DNA of 64,000 nt, from contig NZ_JAAGLT010000003.1 of NCBI RefSeq assembly GCF_010548275.1, forward strand, positions 62,001 to 126,000, given 5' to 3'. Origin of the DNA: Streptomyces sp. SID12488 (GTDB lineage Bacteria; Actinomycetota; Actinomycetes; Streptomycetales; Streptomycetaceae). The position numbers and the translations under genes are program-made. Of the stretch, positions 1 to 8,640 are shown one piece after another (position 1 is the stretch's first letter; each line of letters begins with the position of its first letter). The notes beneath the pieces were generated by a model, which was not told where the DNA came from, ran no database searches, and worked only from the letters and a program-made list of their open reading frames with translations.

Positions 1-275
1 GCCAGGGCACCTGGACCAACCACAGCGCCCGGCGCAAGCGGAAGCTGCTGCTGCACCGCGCGGAGATCGAGAAACTGGAGTTGAAGTCGCAGGAGTCGGG
101 TCATGCGATCGTGCCCCTCGCCCTGTACTTCAAGGACGGCCGGGCGAAGGTCGAGATCGCGCTGGCCCGAGGCAAGAAGGAGTACGACAAGCGGCAGACG
201 CTGCGGGAGAAGCAGGACCGTCGCGAGACGGACCGGGCGGTCTCGGCGGTGAAGCGCAAGCAGCAACACGCGTAG
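1..275 (+). CDS. smpB: SsrA-binding protein SmpB (5' partial)
   Basis: C-terminal part of SmpB, which binds tmRNA and delivers it to stalled ribosomes for trans-translation. The frame starting at base 3 is open from the window edge to TAG at 273-275, about 90 codons of a protein normally near 155 residues, so the start lies outside. The stretch [17 protein letters not shown], then the [20 protein letters not shown] strand region and a basic tail ([18 protein letters not shown]), are typical of the family. Its partner RNA, tmRNA, lies 158 bases downstream on the same strand, the usual actinobacterial arrangement. Confidence 0.97.
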   Translation, partial: QGTWTNHSARRKRKLLLHRAEIEKLELKSQESGHAIVPLALYFKDGRAKVEIALARGKKEYDKRQTLREKQDRRETDRAVSAVKRKQQHA

Positions 276-433
276 CCGCACCGCGCGGCGCCCCGGCCGG
301 CGGCTCGACAGGCGGGCGGAATATTGGTGGCACGCGTGCGCGTTGGTCACGTACGATGGCAACTGCACCTCACCGAGGGTGCGCCACCCTCCCCGGAGGG
401 ACTCCTCTTCGGAGGGGATTGAAAAAACAACAT

Positions 434-833
434 GGGGATGATCGGTTTCGACAGCGGCTGTCGAAGCAGGTGAAGCGTGTCGAGGAAGCGGCCATGATCT
501 CGTAAACCACAGGCCGAAAAAAATAATCGCCAATTCTAACAGCGATTCTTCCGCGCAGCAGTTCTCTCTCGCCGCCTGATTTCAGGTAGCGACGAGCCTG
601 CTCCGCACTAATGGGAGTGTCAGCCCGGGAGTGTTCCCGACCCGGATCCTGGCATCAGCTAGGGGACTAAACCTTGATCCCGGTCACGGGGTGAAGAGGG
701 AAATCTAACAGTGACTGGGCCCGTCGGCGACTTGTTCGCGTGATTGCCGGGGCCGAGAAAAGCACAGCGAACTGCACACGGAGAAGCCCTGATTCCGCAC
801 CGTTGGACGCGGGTTCGATTCCCGCCATCTCCA
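434..833 (+). ncRNA. ssrA: tmRNA (transfer-messenger RNA)
   Basis: One-piece tmRNA, which rescues stalled ribosomes and tags the incomplete peptide. The 5' end GGGGATG pairs with CATCTCC at 826-832 to form the acceptor stem (one G-U pair), and the T-arm motif GGTTCGATTCC lies just before it. The CCA end is not fully encoded. The reading frame for the tag begins at GCC 529 and ends at TGA 577-579, giving ANSNSDSSAQQFSLAA, with the hydrophobic AA end recognised by proteases. A pseudoknot region rich in short G/C stems follows. Ends were placed from the acceptor stem. Confidence 0.96.
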
Positions 834-860
834 CAATTCCCATGTTATGCAGTACCAGAG

Positions 861-890
861 GCCCCGTCGCTTTCGAGCGGCGGGGCTTTT
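861..890. terminator. Rho-independent-type terminator after tmRNA
   Basis: An 11-bp stem (GCCCCGTCGCT with AGCGGCGGGGC, one G-U pair) and a TTCG loop are followed by TTTT. It lies 27 bases past the tmRNA end and just before the end of the convergent DUF397 gene, so it may serve both strands. Confidence 0.8.
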
Positions 891-905
891 GGCGTGCCTG
901 GGCGC

Positions 906-1109
906 CTACTGCGACCTGGGCGCGCTGCCGCGTGTCGGCGACTTGAGGGAGTCGATGAAAGGGGTGTAGGCGGAGGCCGGGAAGGTGAGGCTGCGGGTGG
1001 CTGGGGCCTTGGAGTCGCGGATGGCTGTGTGGGTGGGGGAGTTGGCTATTTCCACGCAGTTGTTGCCATCGTCGGGGCCTGAATAGGACGACTTCCGCCA
1101 GTTGTCCAT
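906..1109 (-). CDS. DUF397 domain protein
   Basis: Small protein of 67 residues with the DUF397 hallmark: WRKSSYSG near the N-terminus, then NNCVEIA and a central RDSK. Such proteins are usually encoded beside XRE/DUF5753 regulators in Streptomyces and are thought to act with them; the biochemical role is unsettled. The start was placed at ATG 1109 because GAGG stands six bases ahead. A GTG at 1121 would add four residues and overlap the stop of the upstream regulator as GTGA. Either way the two genes are translationally coupled. Confidence 0.85.
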   Translation of the reverse strand: MDNWRKSSYSGPDDGNNCVEIANSPTHTAIRDSKAPATRSLTFPASAYTPFIDSLKSPTRGSAPRSQ

Positions 1110-1117
1110 GGGGTACC

Positions 1118-1954
1118 TCACAGCTCTTTCGTCAACCGGTTCATGAAGTCACGCGACCGTGAGGGGTCGAGCGATACGGCTTCCACCTTACGGAAGCGCG
1201 TTCGAAAGACGCTGAGCTGTCCTTCAGAGTCGATGAAGGCTGAGCCATGGGGTACGTCACGCACCACCGTGTCCAGTTTGGGTACGGAGCCACCCACGTA
1301 CGTCATGGTGCTGGCGGCTCTGGCGAAGCCGTCCAGATCGAAGGGGATGACGCGTACGGTGACGTGGTCCGCTTCGGAGCGCTCCAGGAGTCTGGCGAGT
1401 TGAGCACGGGTAGCGGCACGGTCGCTGACCCTGATGCGTAGGGCCGACTCGTGGATCACCAGCTCGTACGGAATGGAGAGCTGCTGACGTCTCATTCGGT
1501 GGCTGACGCGCAACTCAAGTTCATCGTGCGTTAGTTCGGGAACGCGGCCGGAGAAAACGGCGCGAGCGTAGTCCTCGGTCTGCAACAGGCCGGGTACGTA
1601 GAGGACGGCTACCTCGTGCTGGAAAACGGCGTGGTGATCCAGCTCCGACAAGTCAAGGAAGGACGTGGGCAGCAGCCCCCGGTACTCCTCCCACCAACCG
1701 CGCGTTCGGTCGGTGGCCATCGCGACCAAGGCGTCGATGAACTCCTCGTCCATGCAGGCGTAGTGGGATGCGAGGCGGCGGAGTCGTTGCTCGCTCACGC
1801 CCGCGAGTCCGTTTTCGATGTGGCTCATCTGGACGCGATTCGCCCCCAGCAGTGCTGCCGCTTCGATGGCGGTGAGTCCTGCCCCCTCGCGGAGTCTGCG
1901 CAACTCGATTCCCAGGCGCAGTTGACGCGCGGTGGGTTCGCGCCTGAGGACCAT
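1118..1954 (-). CDS. XRE-family regulator with DUF5753 domain
   Basis: DNA-binding regulator of 278 residues. The N-terminal helix-turn-helix spans about residues 10-65 (LRRLREGAGLTAIEAA then RVQMSHIENGLAGVS). The rest is DUF5753, with its typical VPGLLQTEDYARAV segment and a distal RVIPFDLDGF strand. Start ATG 1954 has AAGGAG six bases upstream; a TTG at 1972 would extend it by six residues. It overlaps the DUF397 gene, so they form a pair. Such pairs often regulate development or respond to a partner anti-sigma-like ATPase; the HATPase gene stands divergently 223 bases away. No target can be named. Confidence 0.9.
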   Translation of the reverse strand: MVLRREPTARQLRLGIELRRLREGAGLTAIEAAALLGANRVQMSHIENGLAGVSEQRLRRLASHYACMDEEFIDALVAMATDRTRGWWEEYRGLLPTSFLDLSELDHHAVFQHEVAVLYVPGLLQTEDYARAVFSGRVPELTHDELELRVSHRMRRQQLSIPYELVIHESALRIRVSDRAATRAQLARLLERSEADHVTVRVIPFDLDGFARAASTMTYVGGSVPKLDTVVRDVPHGSAFIDSEGQLSVFRTRFRKVEAVSLDPSRSRDFMNRLTKEL

Positions 1955-2177
1955 CCATAGCTCCTTGCTCAACCTGCCTGCCGGTGCCGCTCATTCGGGG
2001 TCAGATTACGCGATCGGCTTGCTCGGGATTACAGGTTAGACGTACCGTCGGTGACGCGACGCACACCCTGCGGAACGCCGGGATCCCCGGAAGCGCACCA
2101 CTCCGTCCTGCCACGACGGCTGCGGCATGCCACCACCCGCCCGACCGCAACCCCCACCACCGAACGGGAGTTGACGC

Positions 2178-2618
2178 ATGCCCGAAATCGATGCCGAACC
2201 CGAGTTCACGTCCGACCCCGAGTCCTGGGAGTACTCCCTCTACATCCCCAACGACCCCCGAGCGGTCACCGTCAGCCGCCGCACCCTCCGCCTGATCCTG
2301 ACCATGCACGGACTGATCGGCCTCGTCGACGTCGCCGAACTCCTCGCCGCCGAGCTCGTTTCGAACGCCGTACGGCATACCAAGGGGCCCGCAGCCCTAC
2401 GTGTTCGCTGGTCGGCCGGCGTCCTGAGGATCGGGGCCTGGGACGCCGATCCTCGACCGCCGGAGCCGCCACAGGAGCTGAGCCAGCTCACCGACTCGGA
2501 GGACGGGCGCGGGCTCGGAATGGTGCGGGCTTGTTCCGATCTCTGGGGGTGGCAGCCGCTGTCCCGGTTCGGGAATCGCGGCAAATTCGTGTGGTGCGAG
2601 CTGCGGGCCGCCGCGTGA
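2178..2618 (+). CDS. ATP-binding protein, anti-sigma-factor-like HATPase
   Basis: Protein of 146 residues with a GHKL ATPase fold, resembling RsbW/SpoIIAB kinases that phosphorylate anti-anti-sigma factors. The N box is AAELVSNAVRHT (about residue 58), the G1 box is WDADPRPPEP (about 92) and the G2 box is GRGLGMVRACSDLWGW (about 114). No sigma factor or antagonist is adjacent. In Streptomyces many orphan copies lie beside XRE/DUF397 pairs, as here, where the pair is divergent. The ATGA overlap with the next gene implies co-translation. Confidence 0.88.
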   Translation: MPEIDAEPEFTSDPESWEYSLYIPNDPRAVTVSRRTLRLILTMHGLIGLVDVAELLAAELVSNAVRHTKGPAALRVRWSAGVLRIGAWDADPRPPEPPQELSQLTDSEDGRGLGMVRACSDLWGWQPLSRFGNRGKFVWCELRAAA

Positions 2619-3058
2619 TGCGCCCGGAACTGGATGAGGAAGTCTCCGGCATCGCCACGGGGCTTGTGGCGGCCATGGCTCTGGTGGGCCTCTCGCCCGA
2701 GAGGGCCATGGCTGAACTCCACCGCAGAATTGAGGAGATCCTCAAGCGGGACGGGTTGTCGCCCGGAGAGATCGCGTATCTGCGGGGAAAGATCGAGAAC
2801 TGGCCGCCGGGATACGCCGAGCAGTGGGCCATCGGCTACGCGAACGGCCTGGCGAAGGGGAAGGCCAAGACGATTCTGACCGTGCTGGAAGTAAGGCGGC
2901 TCCCCGTCTCCGACGACATCCGCGACCGCGTCACCACCTGCGCCGACCTTGCTCGCCTCGACGACTGGCTCGACCGCGTCGGCACTGTGGAGCGCGCGGA
3001 GGACCTGTTCGCGGCGGACCCGGAGGTTGTGCCGGGTAGTGCTCCTGAACAGGGCTGA
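2618..3058 (+). CDS. Hypothetical protein resembling the C-terminus of Rpn-type proteins
   Basis: Protein of 146 residues beginning at ATG 2618, inside the stop codon of the HATPase gene. The C-terminal half (GYANGLAKGKAKTILTVLEV, then SDDIRDRVTTCADLARLDDW) resembles the tail that follows the nuclease domain in Streptomyces Rpn/YhgA-like proteins. The nuclease domain itself (PD-(D/E)XK) is absent. The N-terminal half is helical (MRPELDEEVSGIATGLVAAM). It may be a stand-alone tail domain or a relic. The assignment is from memory of the family pattern and is tentative. Confidence 0.6.
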   Translation: MRPELDEEVSGIATGLVAAMALVGLSPERAMAELHRRIEEILKRDGLSPGEIAYLRGKIENWPPGYAEQWAIGYANGLAKGKAKTILTVLEVRRLPVSDDIRDRVTTCADLARLDDWLDRVGTVERAEDLFAADPEVVPGSAPEQG

Positions 3059-3077
3059 CGGATCGTAGAGTGCCCGC

Positions 3078-3449
3078 ATGAGCATCATCGGAGTCGGGAT
3101 CGACGTCGCCGAGATCGAGCGGTTTCGGGCCTCGCTGGAGCGGACGCCCGCGTTGGCCCAACGGCTTTTCCTGGAGAGCGAGTTGCTGCTGCCCAGCGGT
3201 GAGCGGCGGGGTGTCGCGTCCCTCGCCGCCCGGTTCGCCGCGAAGGAGGCGATCGCCAAGGCGCTGGGTGCTCCGGCCGGGCTGCTCTGGACGGACGCCG
3301 AAGTCTGCGTCGAGGACAGTGGGCGGCCCTGGCTGCGCGTGACGGGGACCGTGGCCGCGCGTGCGGCGGAACTCGGGGTGCGGTCATGGCATGTGTCGCT
3401 CAGCCATGACGCGGGGGTGGCTTCGGCTGTGGTGATCGCGGAGGGGTAG
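3078..3449 (+). CDS. acpS: Holo-[acyl-carrier-protein] synthase
   Basis: AcpS transfers 4'-phosphopantetheine from CoA to apo-ACP for fatty acid (and in Streptomyces polyketide) synthesis; cytosolic and trimeric. The protein has 123 residues, normal for the family. The metal-binding Asp9 lies in [12 protein letters not shown] and Glu57 in [22 protein letters not shown] near the C-terminus is also typical. It precedes nnr by 57 bases and is followed further by alr, the order I recall for other Streptomyces. Confidence 0.96.
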   Translation: MSIIGVGIDVAEIERFRASLERTPALAQRLFLESELLLPSGERRGVASLAARFAAKEAIAKALGAPAGLLWTDAEVCVEDSGRPWLRVTGTVAARAAELGVRSWHVSLSHDAGVASAVVIAEG

Positions 3450-3506
3450 GGCCCCAGCGGGTGGGCTTGGCGGGCCCGTCGGCCCGTCGTGCGGGAGACT
3501 CGGGGT

Positions 3507-4952
3507 ATGCGAACTGCGTACGGCGTGGAGACGGTACGGGCGGCCGAGCGTGAGCTGATGGCGCGGGTGCCGGAGGGTGCGCTAATGCAGCGCGCGGCGG
3601 CCGGACTGGCCGTCGCCTGCGGTCAGTTGATGGGGCGGGTGTACGGCAGCCGGGTTGTTCTACTCATCGGCAGTGGGGACAACGGCGGCGACGCCCTGTA
3701 CGCCGGGGCCCGGCTCGCCCGGCGCGGAGCCGGTGTCACGGCGGTGCTTCTCGCTCCGGAGCGCACGCATGCCGGAGGGCTCGCGGCCCTGCGGGGAGCC
3801 GGCGGGACAGTGATGGACGCCCGGGGTGACGGCGTCGAGAGGGCGATCAGGCGCGCCGACCTCGTCGTCGACGGCATCGTCGGGATCGGGGGGCGGGGTG
3901 GGCTGCGGGACGATGCCGTGGCGTTGGTCGAGGTGGTGCGGGAGGCGCGGGTCGCCGTGGTCGCCGTCGATCTGCCCAGCGGGGTCGACGCCGACAGCGG
4001 TGAGGTGCGGGGGGTGGCGGTGCGGGCCGATCTGACCGTGACCTTCGGGACCCACAAGCCGGGGCTGCTCATCGATCCCGCGCGGGAGTACGCCGGGACG
4101 GTGCGGCTCGTCGACATCGGGCTCGGGGAGGTGCTTCCCGAGCCGGCCGAGCTGGAGGCCTTGCAACACGCGGACGTCGCCCGGCTGTTGCCGGTGCCCG
4201 GCGTCGAGAGTGACAAGTACCGGAGAGGAGTCGTCGGGATCGCGGCCGGTTCGGCGCGGTATCCGGGGGCCGCTGTGCTGGCTGTCGCGGGGGCGCTGCG
4301 GGGTGGCGCCGGTGCCGTGCGGTACGTGGGGCCGGCGGCCGACGCGGTGATCGCCCGTTTTCCCGAGGTGCTCGTGTCCGACCAGGGGCCGCACAAGGCG
4401 GGGCGCGTGCAGGCGTGGGTCGTGGGGCCCGGGGCCGGGGACGACGCCGCGACGGTCGCCGAGGTGCTGGAGGCGGACGTACCCGTGCTGATCGACGCGG
4501 ACGGGCTGCGGCTGGCGGACCGGGAGGCGGTGCGGGGGCGTACCGCGCCGACGCTGATGACTCCGCACGCCGGGGAGGCCGCCGCGCTGCTCGGCGTGGG
4601 GCGGGGAGAGGTGGAGGGGGCTCGGTTGTCGGCCGTGCGGGAACTCGCCGCCCGTTACGGGGCGACCGTGCTCCTCAAGGGCTCGACCACGCTGGTCGCC
4701 GACCCGGCAGGGGGTGCCGTACGGGTCAACGCGACCGGCACGGGGTGGCTTGCCACCGCCGGTAGCGGTGATGTGCTGTCGGGGCTGAGCGGGTCGTTGC
4801 TGGCGGCGGGGCTTTCGGCGCTGGACGCGGGGAGTGTGGGGGCGTATCTGCACGGACTGGCGGGGCGGCTGGCGTCGGAAGGAGCCCCGGTGGGGGCGCA
4901 CGACGTGGCGGAGGGGGTGGGGCGGGCCTGGCGGGATGTTCGGGGTGGGTGA
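3507..4952 (+). CDS. nnr: Bifunctional NAD(P)H-hydrate epimerase / ADP-dependent dehydratase
   Basis: Repairs hydrated NADH and NADPH. The N-terminal YjeF_N domain (about residues 1-215) epimerises the R and S hydrates, and the C-terminal ribokinase-like domain (about 220-481) dehydrates the S form using ADP. Visible motifs are the epimerase loop IGSGDNGGDALYAG, VDLPSGVDADSG, the C-terminal GPGAGDDAAT, LLKGSTTLV and the catalytic GTGWLATAGSGDVLSG. The 481-residue length fits the fused enzyme. ATG 3507 was chosen over an upstream in-frame start at 3489. It probably shares a transcript with acpS. Confidence 0.95.
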   Translation: MRTAYGVETVRAAERELMARVPEGALMQRAAAGLAVACGQLMGRVYGSRVVLLIGSGDNGGDALYAGARLARRGAGVTAVLLAPERTHAGGLAALRGAGGTVMDARGDGVERAIRRADLVVDGIVGIGGRGGLRDDAVALVEVVREARVAVVAVDLPSGVDADSGEVRGVAVRADLTVTFGTHKPGLLIDPAREYAGTVRLVDIGLGEVLPEPAELEALQHADVARLLPVPGVESDKYRRGVVGIAAGSARYPGAAVLAVAGALRGGAGAVRYVGPAADAVIARFPEVLVSDQGPHKAGRVQAWVVGPGAGDDAATVAEVLEADVPVLIDADGLRLADREAVRGRTAPTLMTPHAGEAAALLGVGRGEVEGARLSAVRELAARYGATVLLKGSTTLVADPAGGAVRVNATGTGWLATAGSGDVLSGLSGSLLAAGLSALDAGSVGAYLHGLAGRLASEGAPVGAHDVAEGVGRAWRDVRGG

Positions 4953-5000
4953 ACCAGGGGTTGTTTCGCCCCCGCCGCCCTTACCCGTCCCATCCCTCCC

Positions 5001-5089
5001 CCAGTGGGGGGACCCCCACTGGGGGCTGCGCCCCCAGACCCCCGCTGTCGGCCTGAACGGCCTCGTCCTCAAACGCCGGACGGGCTGGA
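5001..5089. repeat. Dispersed Streptomyces intergenic repeat with hairpins
   Basis: Non-coding element after nnr. Two adjacent palindromes (CAGTGGGG with CCCCACTG, and TGGGGGC with GCCCCCA) are followed by TCGTCCTCAAACGCCGGACG. I recognise that last string from many Streptomyces intergenic regions. The hairpins probably end nnr transcription. Related GC hairpin repeats recur at 34452-34670 and 39213-39295. Confidence 0.65.
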
Positions 5090-5161
5090 TGGTGCGCACG
5101 GTCGGGTGACCCCGCCGCGCGGCTGAGCCCGGTGTCGTCAATCGCACGTTCTCCTGATCGC

Positions 5162-6010
5162 ATGATCAGTCGACCGTTCGTGCTCCGAGGGCTCACCGTG
5201 CTGCTTGTCGCGGTGGCCGTGCTGCCGCCCGGTGGCCCTGCCTTCGCGGCCCCAGCGCCGCCCGCCCCCTCCCAGCCCTGGACCTTCGACACCCCGGACC
5301 AGGTGCTCGCGCCACGGGTGTACACGCCGACGAGGCAGGAGGACGCCGTCGCGCCTGCGGAGGCCGCGCAGGGGACGTACGACCTCATCGAGTACGTGCC
5401 CCTGCGTGACGCCGCTCGGAAAGTGGCCTGCTCCAAGCTGACCGGGCCCTATCAGCGGCAGGTCGAGTCCTGGCTGAGGCTGAAGGTGGACGGGAAGCAG
5501 TCCGCCACCGACTGCCGGGCCATCCGCGACTTTCAGCGCAAGTACAGGATCAAGCCGGACAGCGGATTCGCGGGGCCCGTCACCTGGTCCCGTATGCAGC
5601 TGCTTTCCGCCAGGAAGAATCCGAACGCCGCCGGTAAGTGTCCCGTGCGGACCTACCGCGTCGCCTGTGTCGATCTCGGGCGGCAGCTGACCTGGGTGCA
5701 GAAGGGGAAGAAGGTCGTCTACGGGCCCGTGCCCGTGCGGAGTGGACGGACGGCCTATCCGACGCGCGGCGGATGGCACAAGGTGTACTGGAAGCACAAG
5801 AACCACCACTCGACCCTCTACGACACCCCGATGCCCTACGCCCAGTTCTTCAGCGGTGGCCAGGCCTTCCACGCCGTCTACGGCAGCATTTACACCACCG
5901 TCGGCTCCATGGGCTGCGTCAATATGCGGCTCGCCGACGCCCGTACCCTCTGGGGCGTTCTGAGGACGGGCGACCGGGTGTACGTGTGGGGACGGCGGGC
6001 CGCGGGGTAG
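5162..6010 (+). CDS. Secreted L,D-transpeptidase with peptidoglycan-binding domain
   Basis: Cell-wall enzyme expected to make 3-3 cross-links in peptidoglycan. The protein of 282 residues begins with a signal peptide (FVLRGLTVLLVAVAVLPPGG, cleavage near AFAA). A PG_binding_1-like segment follows (QVESWLRLKV ... CRAIRDFQRKYRIKPDSGFAG, about 95-140), then a YkuD domain from about 165. The catalytic region reads AFHAVYGSIYTTVGSMGCVN, with His before it and Cys in SMGCVN in place of the usual SHGCVR. ATG 5162 starts right at the signal peptide; a GTG at 5132 would add ten residues. It stands between nnr and alr, both single-gene neighbours. Confidence 0.9.
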   Translation: MISRPFVLRGLTVLLVAVAVLPPGGPAFAAPAPPAPSQPWTFDTPDQVLAPRVYTPTRQEDAVAPAEAAQGTYDLIEYVPLRDAARKVACSKLTGPYQRQVESWLRLKVDGKQSATDCRAIRDFQRKYRIKPDSGFAGPVTWSRMQLLSARKNPNAAGKCPVRTYRVACVDLGRQLTWVQKGKKVVYGPVPVRSGRTAYPTRGGWHKVYWKHKNHHSTLYDTPMPYAQFFSGGQAFHAVYGSIYTTVGSMGCVNMRLADARTLWGVLRTGDRVYVWGRRAAG

Positions 6011-6053
6011 CCGCGGGTGGGCTACACGGTCCCTCTGAGACACTGGGGGCGCC

Positions 6054-7247
6054 ATGAGTGAGACAGCAGCCCTGCCGGCCGCCGCTTTGCGAGCCCGCGC
6101 CGAGATCGACCTGGCCGCCCTGCGGGCCAACGTACGGACCCTGCGCGCCCGCGCGCGGGGCGCCGCCCTGATGGCTGTCGTCAAGTCGGACGCGTACGGC
6201 CACGGGGCGATCCGGTGTGCCCGGGCAGCCGTCGAGGCGGGCGCCGAGTGGCTCGGCACCGCCACCCCCGAGGAGGCGCTCGCCCTGCGGCGGCCGGGCT
6301 CGGGGATTCCCGCCCACGTACGGGTCATGTGCTGGCTCTGGACGCCCGGCGGGCCCTGGCAGGAGGCGATCGAGGCCGACATCGACGTGTCGGTGGGCGG
6401 GATGTGGGCCCTGCGGGAGGTCGTCGAGGCCGCCCGTGCCGCTCGGCGGCCCGCGCGCGTCCAGCTCAAGGCCGACACCGGGCTCGGGCGCGGTGGCTGT
6501 CAGCCGGGGGACGACTGGTGCGCGCTCGTCGCCGCCGCGCTGCGCGCCGAGCGCGACGGGCTGATCCGGGTGACCGGGCTGTGGTCCCATCTCGCCTGCG
6601 CCGACGAACCCGAACACTCCTCCGTCGACGCCCAACTCACGCGATTCCACGAGATGATCGCGTACGCCGAGCGGCACGGACTGCGGCCCGATGTGCGCCA
6701 CCTCGCCAACTCGCCTGCCGTCCTCAGCCGTCCGGACACGCACTTCGACCTCGTACGGACGGGGGTGGCTGTATATGGGATCTCGCCGAGTCCTGAGATC
6801 GGCACCTCCGCCGACCTCGGCCTTCGGCCTGTGATGACGCTGGCCGCCTCGCTCGCGCTGGTCAAGCACGTACCGGGCGGGCACGGCGTCAGCTACGGGC
6901 ACCACTACGTCACCCCCGGCGCCACCACCCTCGGCCTCGTCCCCGTCGGCTACGCGGACGGCATCCCGCGCCACGCCTCCGGCACCGGTCCCGTCCTGAT
7001 CGGCGGGAAGTGGCGGACCGTGGCCGGGCGGGTCGCCATGGACCAGTTCGTCGTCGACCTTGGGGGCGACGAGCCCGAAGCGGGCGCGGAGGTCCTGCTC
7101 TTCGGGCCCGGTGACCGCGGCGAGCCCACCGCCGAGGACTGGGCACAGGCGGCCGGGACGATCGCGTACGAAATCGTCACCCGCATCGGAACCCGGGTGC
7201 CCCGCGTATACGTGAATGTGAATGAGGAAGAGGAACGAGAGGGGTAG
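6054..7247 (+). CDS. alr: Alanine racemase
   Basis: PLP enzyme making D-alanine for peptidoglycan. The 397-residue length is normal. Lys44 in MAVVKSDAYGHGA carries PLP; KADTGLGRGG, HLANSPAV, and the C-terminal VSYGHHYV with the second catalytic Tyr, then GRVAMDQFVVDLG, are all in place. It lies 43 bases after the L,D-transpeptidase gene, a cell-wall neighbour, and upstream of the hydrolase-tsaE pair. Confidence 0.97.
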   Translation: MSETAALPAAALRARAEIDLAALRANVRTLRARARGAALMAVVKSDAYGHGAIRCARAAVEAGAEWLGTATPEEALALRRPGSGIPAHVRVMCWLWTPGGPWQEAIEADIDVSVGGMWALREVVEAARAARRPARVQLKADTGLGRGGCQPGDDWCALVAAALRAERDGLIRVTGLWSHLACADEPEHSSVDAQLTRFHEMIAYAERHGLRPDVRHLANSPAVLSRPDTHFDLVRTGVAVYGISPSPEIGTSADLGLRPVMTLAASLALVKHVPGGHGVSYGHHYVTPGATTLGLVPVGYADGIPRHASGTGPVLIGGKWRTVAGRVAMDQFVVDLGGDEPEAGAEVLLFGPGDRGEPTAEDWAQAAGTIAYEIVTRIGTRVPRVYVNVNEEEEREG

Positions 7248-7380
7248 CCGCCCGAAGGTTTCTTCGGTCGGGCGGCACGAGTAACCCCGGCGACTCCGGT
7301 AACCCTTCCGAGGTCGGCGAGCCCACCAACTTTTCAGCAGAACCGGCAACTTCAGCGGTAATTCCAGCAAGGAGCGGTAC

Positions 7381-8640
7381 GTGAGCGAGAGCAGTGCGGA
7401 GGTCGTCGCGAGCGCCGCCACGGCGGTCGTGGCCTCCGCCGCGGGGGCGACGGGCGGAGGGTGGCGCCGGGCGACCGGTATCGCGGGTGTCGCCATAGGG
7501 GTGGTGGCCGCCGGTGCCGCCGCGGGGGTCGCCGTCGAGCGGCTCACCGTGGGGCGCGGTATCCGGGAGAGGGCGCGGATGGCGCTCGACTCGACGGGCC
7601 CGTACGGCGCGCTGCGCGGCACCCCGGGCAAGGCGTACGCCGACGACGGCACCGAGCTGTACTACGAGGTCGACGACGTCGACCCGACGGCCGCGCCGTC
7701 CCTCACCCCGCGCCGGCGGCGGCTCTTCGGGCGCAAGGCCCCGGCGCCCGTCACCGTCGTCTTTAGCCACGGCTACTGCCTCAGCCAGGACTCCTGGCAC
7801 TTCCAGCGGGCCGCCCTGCGCGGTGTCGTCCGCAGCGTGTACTGGGACCAGCGCAGCCACGGTCGGTCCGGGCGCGGAGTCGCCCAGCACGAGGGTGTGG
7901 CCCTCTCCATCGACCAGCTCGGGCGGGACCTGAAAGCCGTCCTCGACGCCGCCGTGCCCGAGGGGCCGATCGTGCTCGTCGGGCACTCGATGGGCGGGAT
8001 GACCGTCATGGCCTTCGCCGACCAGTTCCCGGACGTGGTCCGGGAGCGGGTCGTTGCGGTCGCCTTTGTCGGTACGTCGTCCGGGCGGCTCGGCGAGGTC
8101 AACTTCGGGCTGCCCGTCGCGGGCGTGAACGCGGTCCGGCGGGTGCTGCCCGGCGTACTGAAGGCGCTGGGGCAGCAGGCCGAGTGGGTGGAGCGGGGGC
8201 GGCGGGCCACCACCGATCTCTTCGCCGGCATCATCAAGCGGTACTCGTTCTCGTCGCGGGACGTCGATCCCGCGGTCGCCCGGTTCGCCGAGCGGATGAT
8301 CGAGAGCACGCCCATCGATGTCGTCGCCGAGTTCTACCCGGCCTTCACCGAGCACGACAAGACCGAGGCCCTCGGCCACTTCAAGGATCTGCCCGTGCTG
8401 GTGCTGGCCGGGGTCGGCGACCTCGTCACGCCCAGCGAGCACAGCGAGGCCATCGCCGACCTGCTGCCTGACGCCGAACTGGTCCTCGTGCCGGACGCCG
8501 GGCACCTGGTGATGCTGGAGCACCCGGAGGCGGTCACCGACCGGCTCGCCGACCTGCTCACCCGCGCGGGTGCCGTGCCGGCAGGGGCTACCGTTTCCGG
8601 TTATGGAAGCACCAGCGACAGCGCACGACGACCCGGCTGA
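7381..8640 (+). CDS. Alpha/beta hydrolase, membrane-anchored
   Basis: Hydrolase of 419 residues and unknown substrate. An N-terminal hydrophobic stretch (ATGIAGVAIGVVAAGAAAGVAV, about 29-52) should anchor it in the membrane. The alpha/beta fold follows from about 118: VVFSHGYCLSQDSWHFQR with the oxyanion HG, nucleophile Ser203 in GHSMGG, acid Asp in GVGDLVTPSEHSEA and His in DAGHLVMLEHPE. The start is GTG 7381, behind GGAG. Its 3' end overlaps tsaE by 38 bases, so the two are co-expressed. This gene order next to alr and tsaE is widespread in Streptomyces. Confidence 0.9.
   Translation: MSESSAEVVASAATAVVASAAGATGGGWRRATGIAGVAIGVVAAGAAAGVAVERLTVGRGIRERARMALDSTGPYGALRGTPGKAYADDGTELYYEVDDVDPTAAPSLTPRRRRLFGRKAPAPVTVVFSHGYCLSQDSWHFQRAALRGVVRSVYWDQRSHGRSGRGVAQHEGVALSIDQLGRDLKAVLDAAVPEGPIVLVGHSMGGMTVMAFADQFPDVVRERVVAVAFVGTSSGRLGEVNFGLPVAGVNAVRRVLPGVLKALGQQAEWVERGRRATTDLFAGIIKRYSFSSRDVDPAVARFAERMIESTPIDVVAEFYPAFTEHDKTEALGHFKDLPVLVLAGVGDLVTPSEHSEAIADLLPDAELVLVPDAGHLVMLEHPEAVTDRLADLLTRAGAVPAGATVSGYGSTSDSARRPG

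Noticed and set aside
811..833. A possible separate tRNA, from the T-arm motif GGTTCGATTCC
   Set aside because: It is the tRNA-like half of tmRNA; its acceptor strand pairs with the 5' end at 434.
2051..2617. An upstream extension of the Rpn-like frame to 335 codons
   Set aside because: It would overlap all of the HATPase gene in another frame; the ATGA overlap at 2618 gives a natural start.
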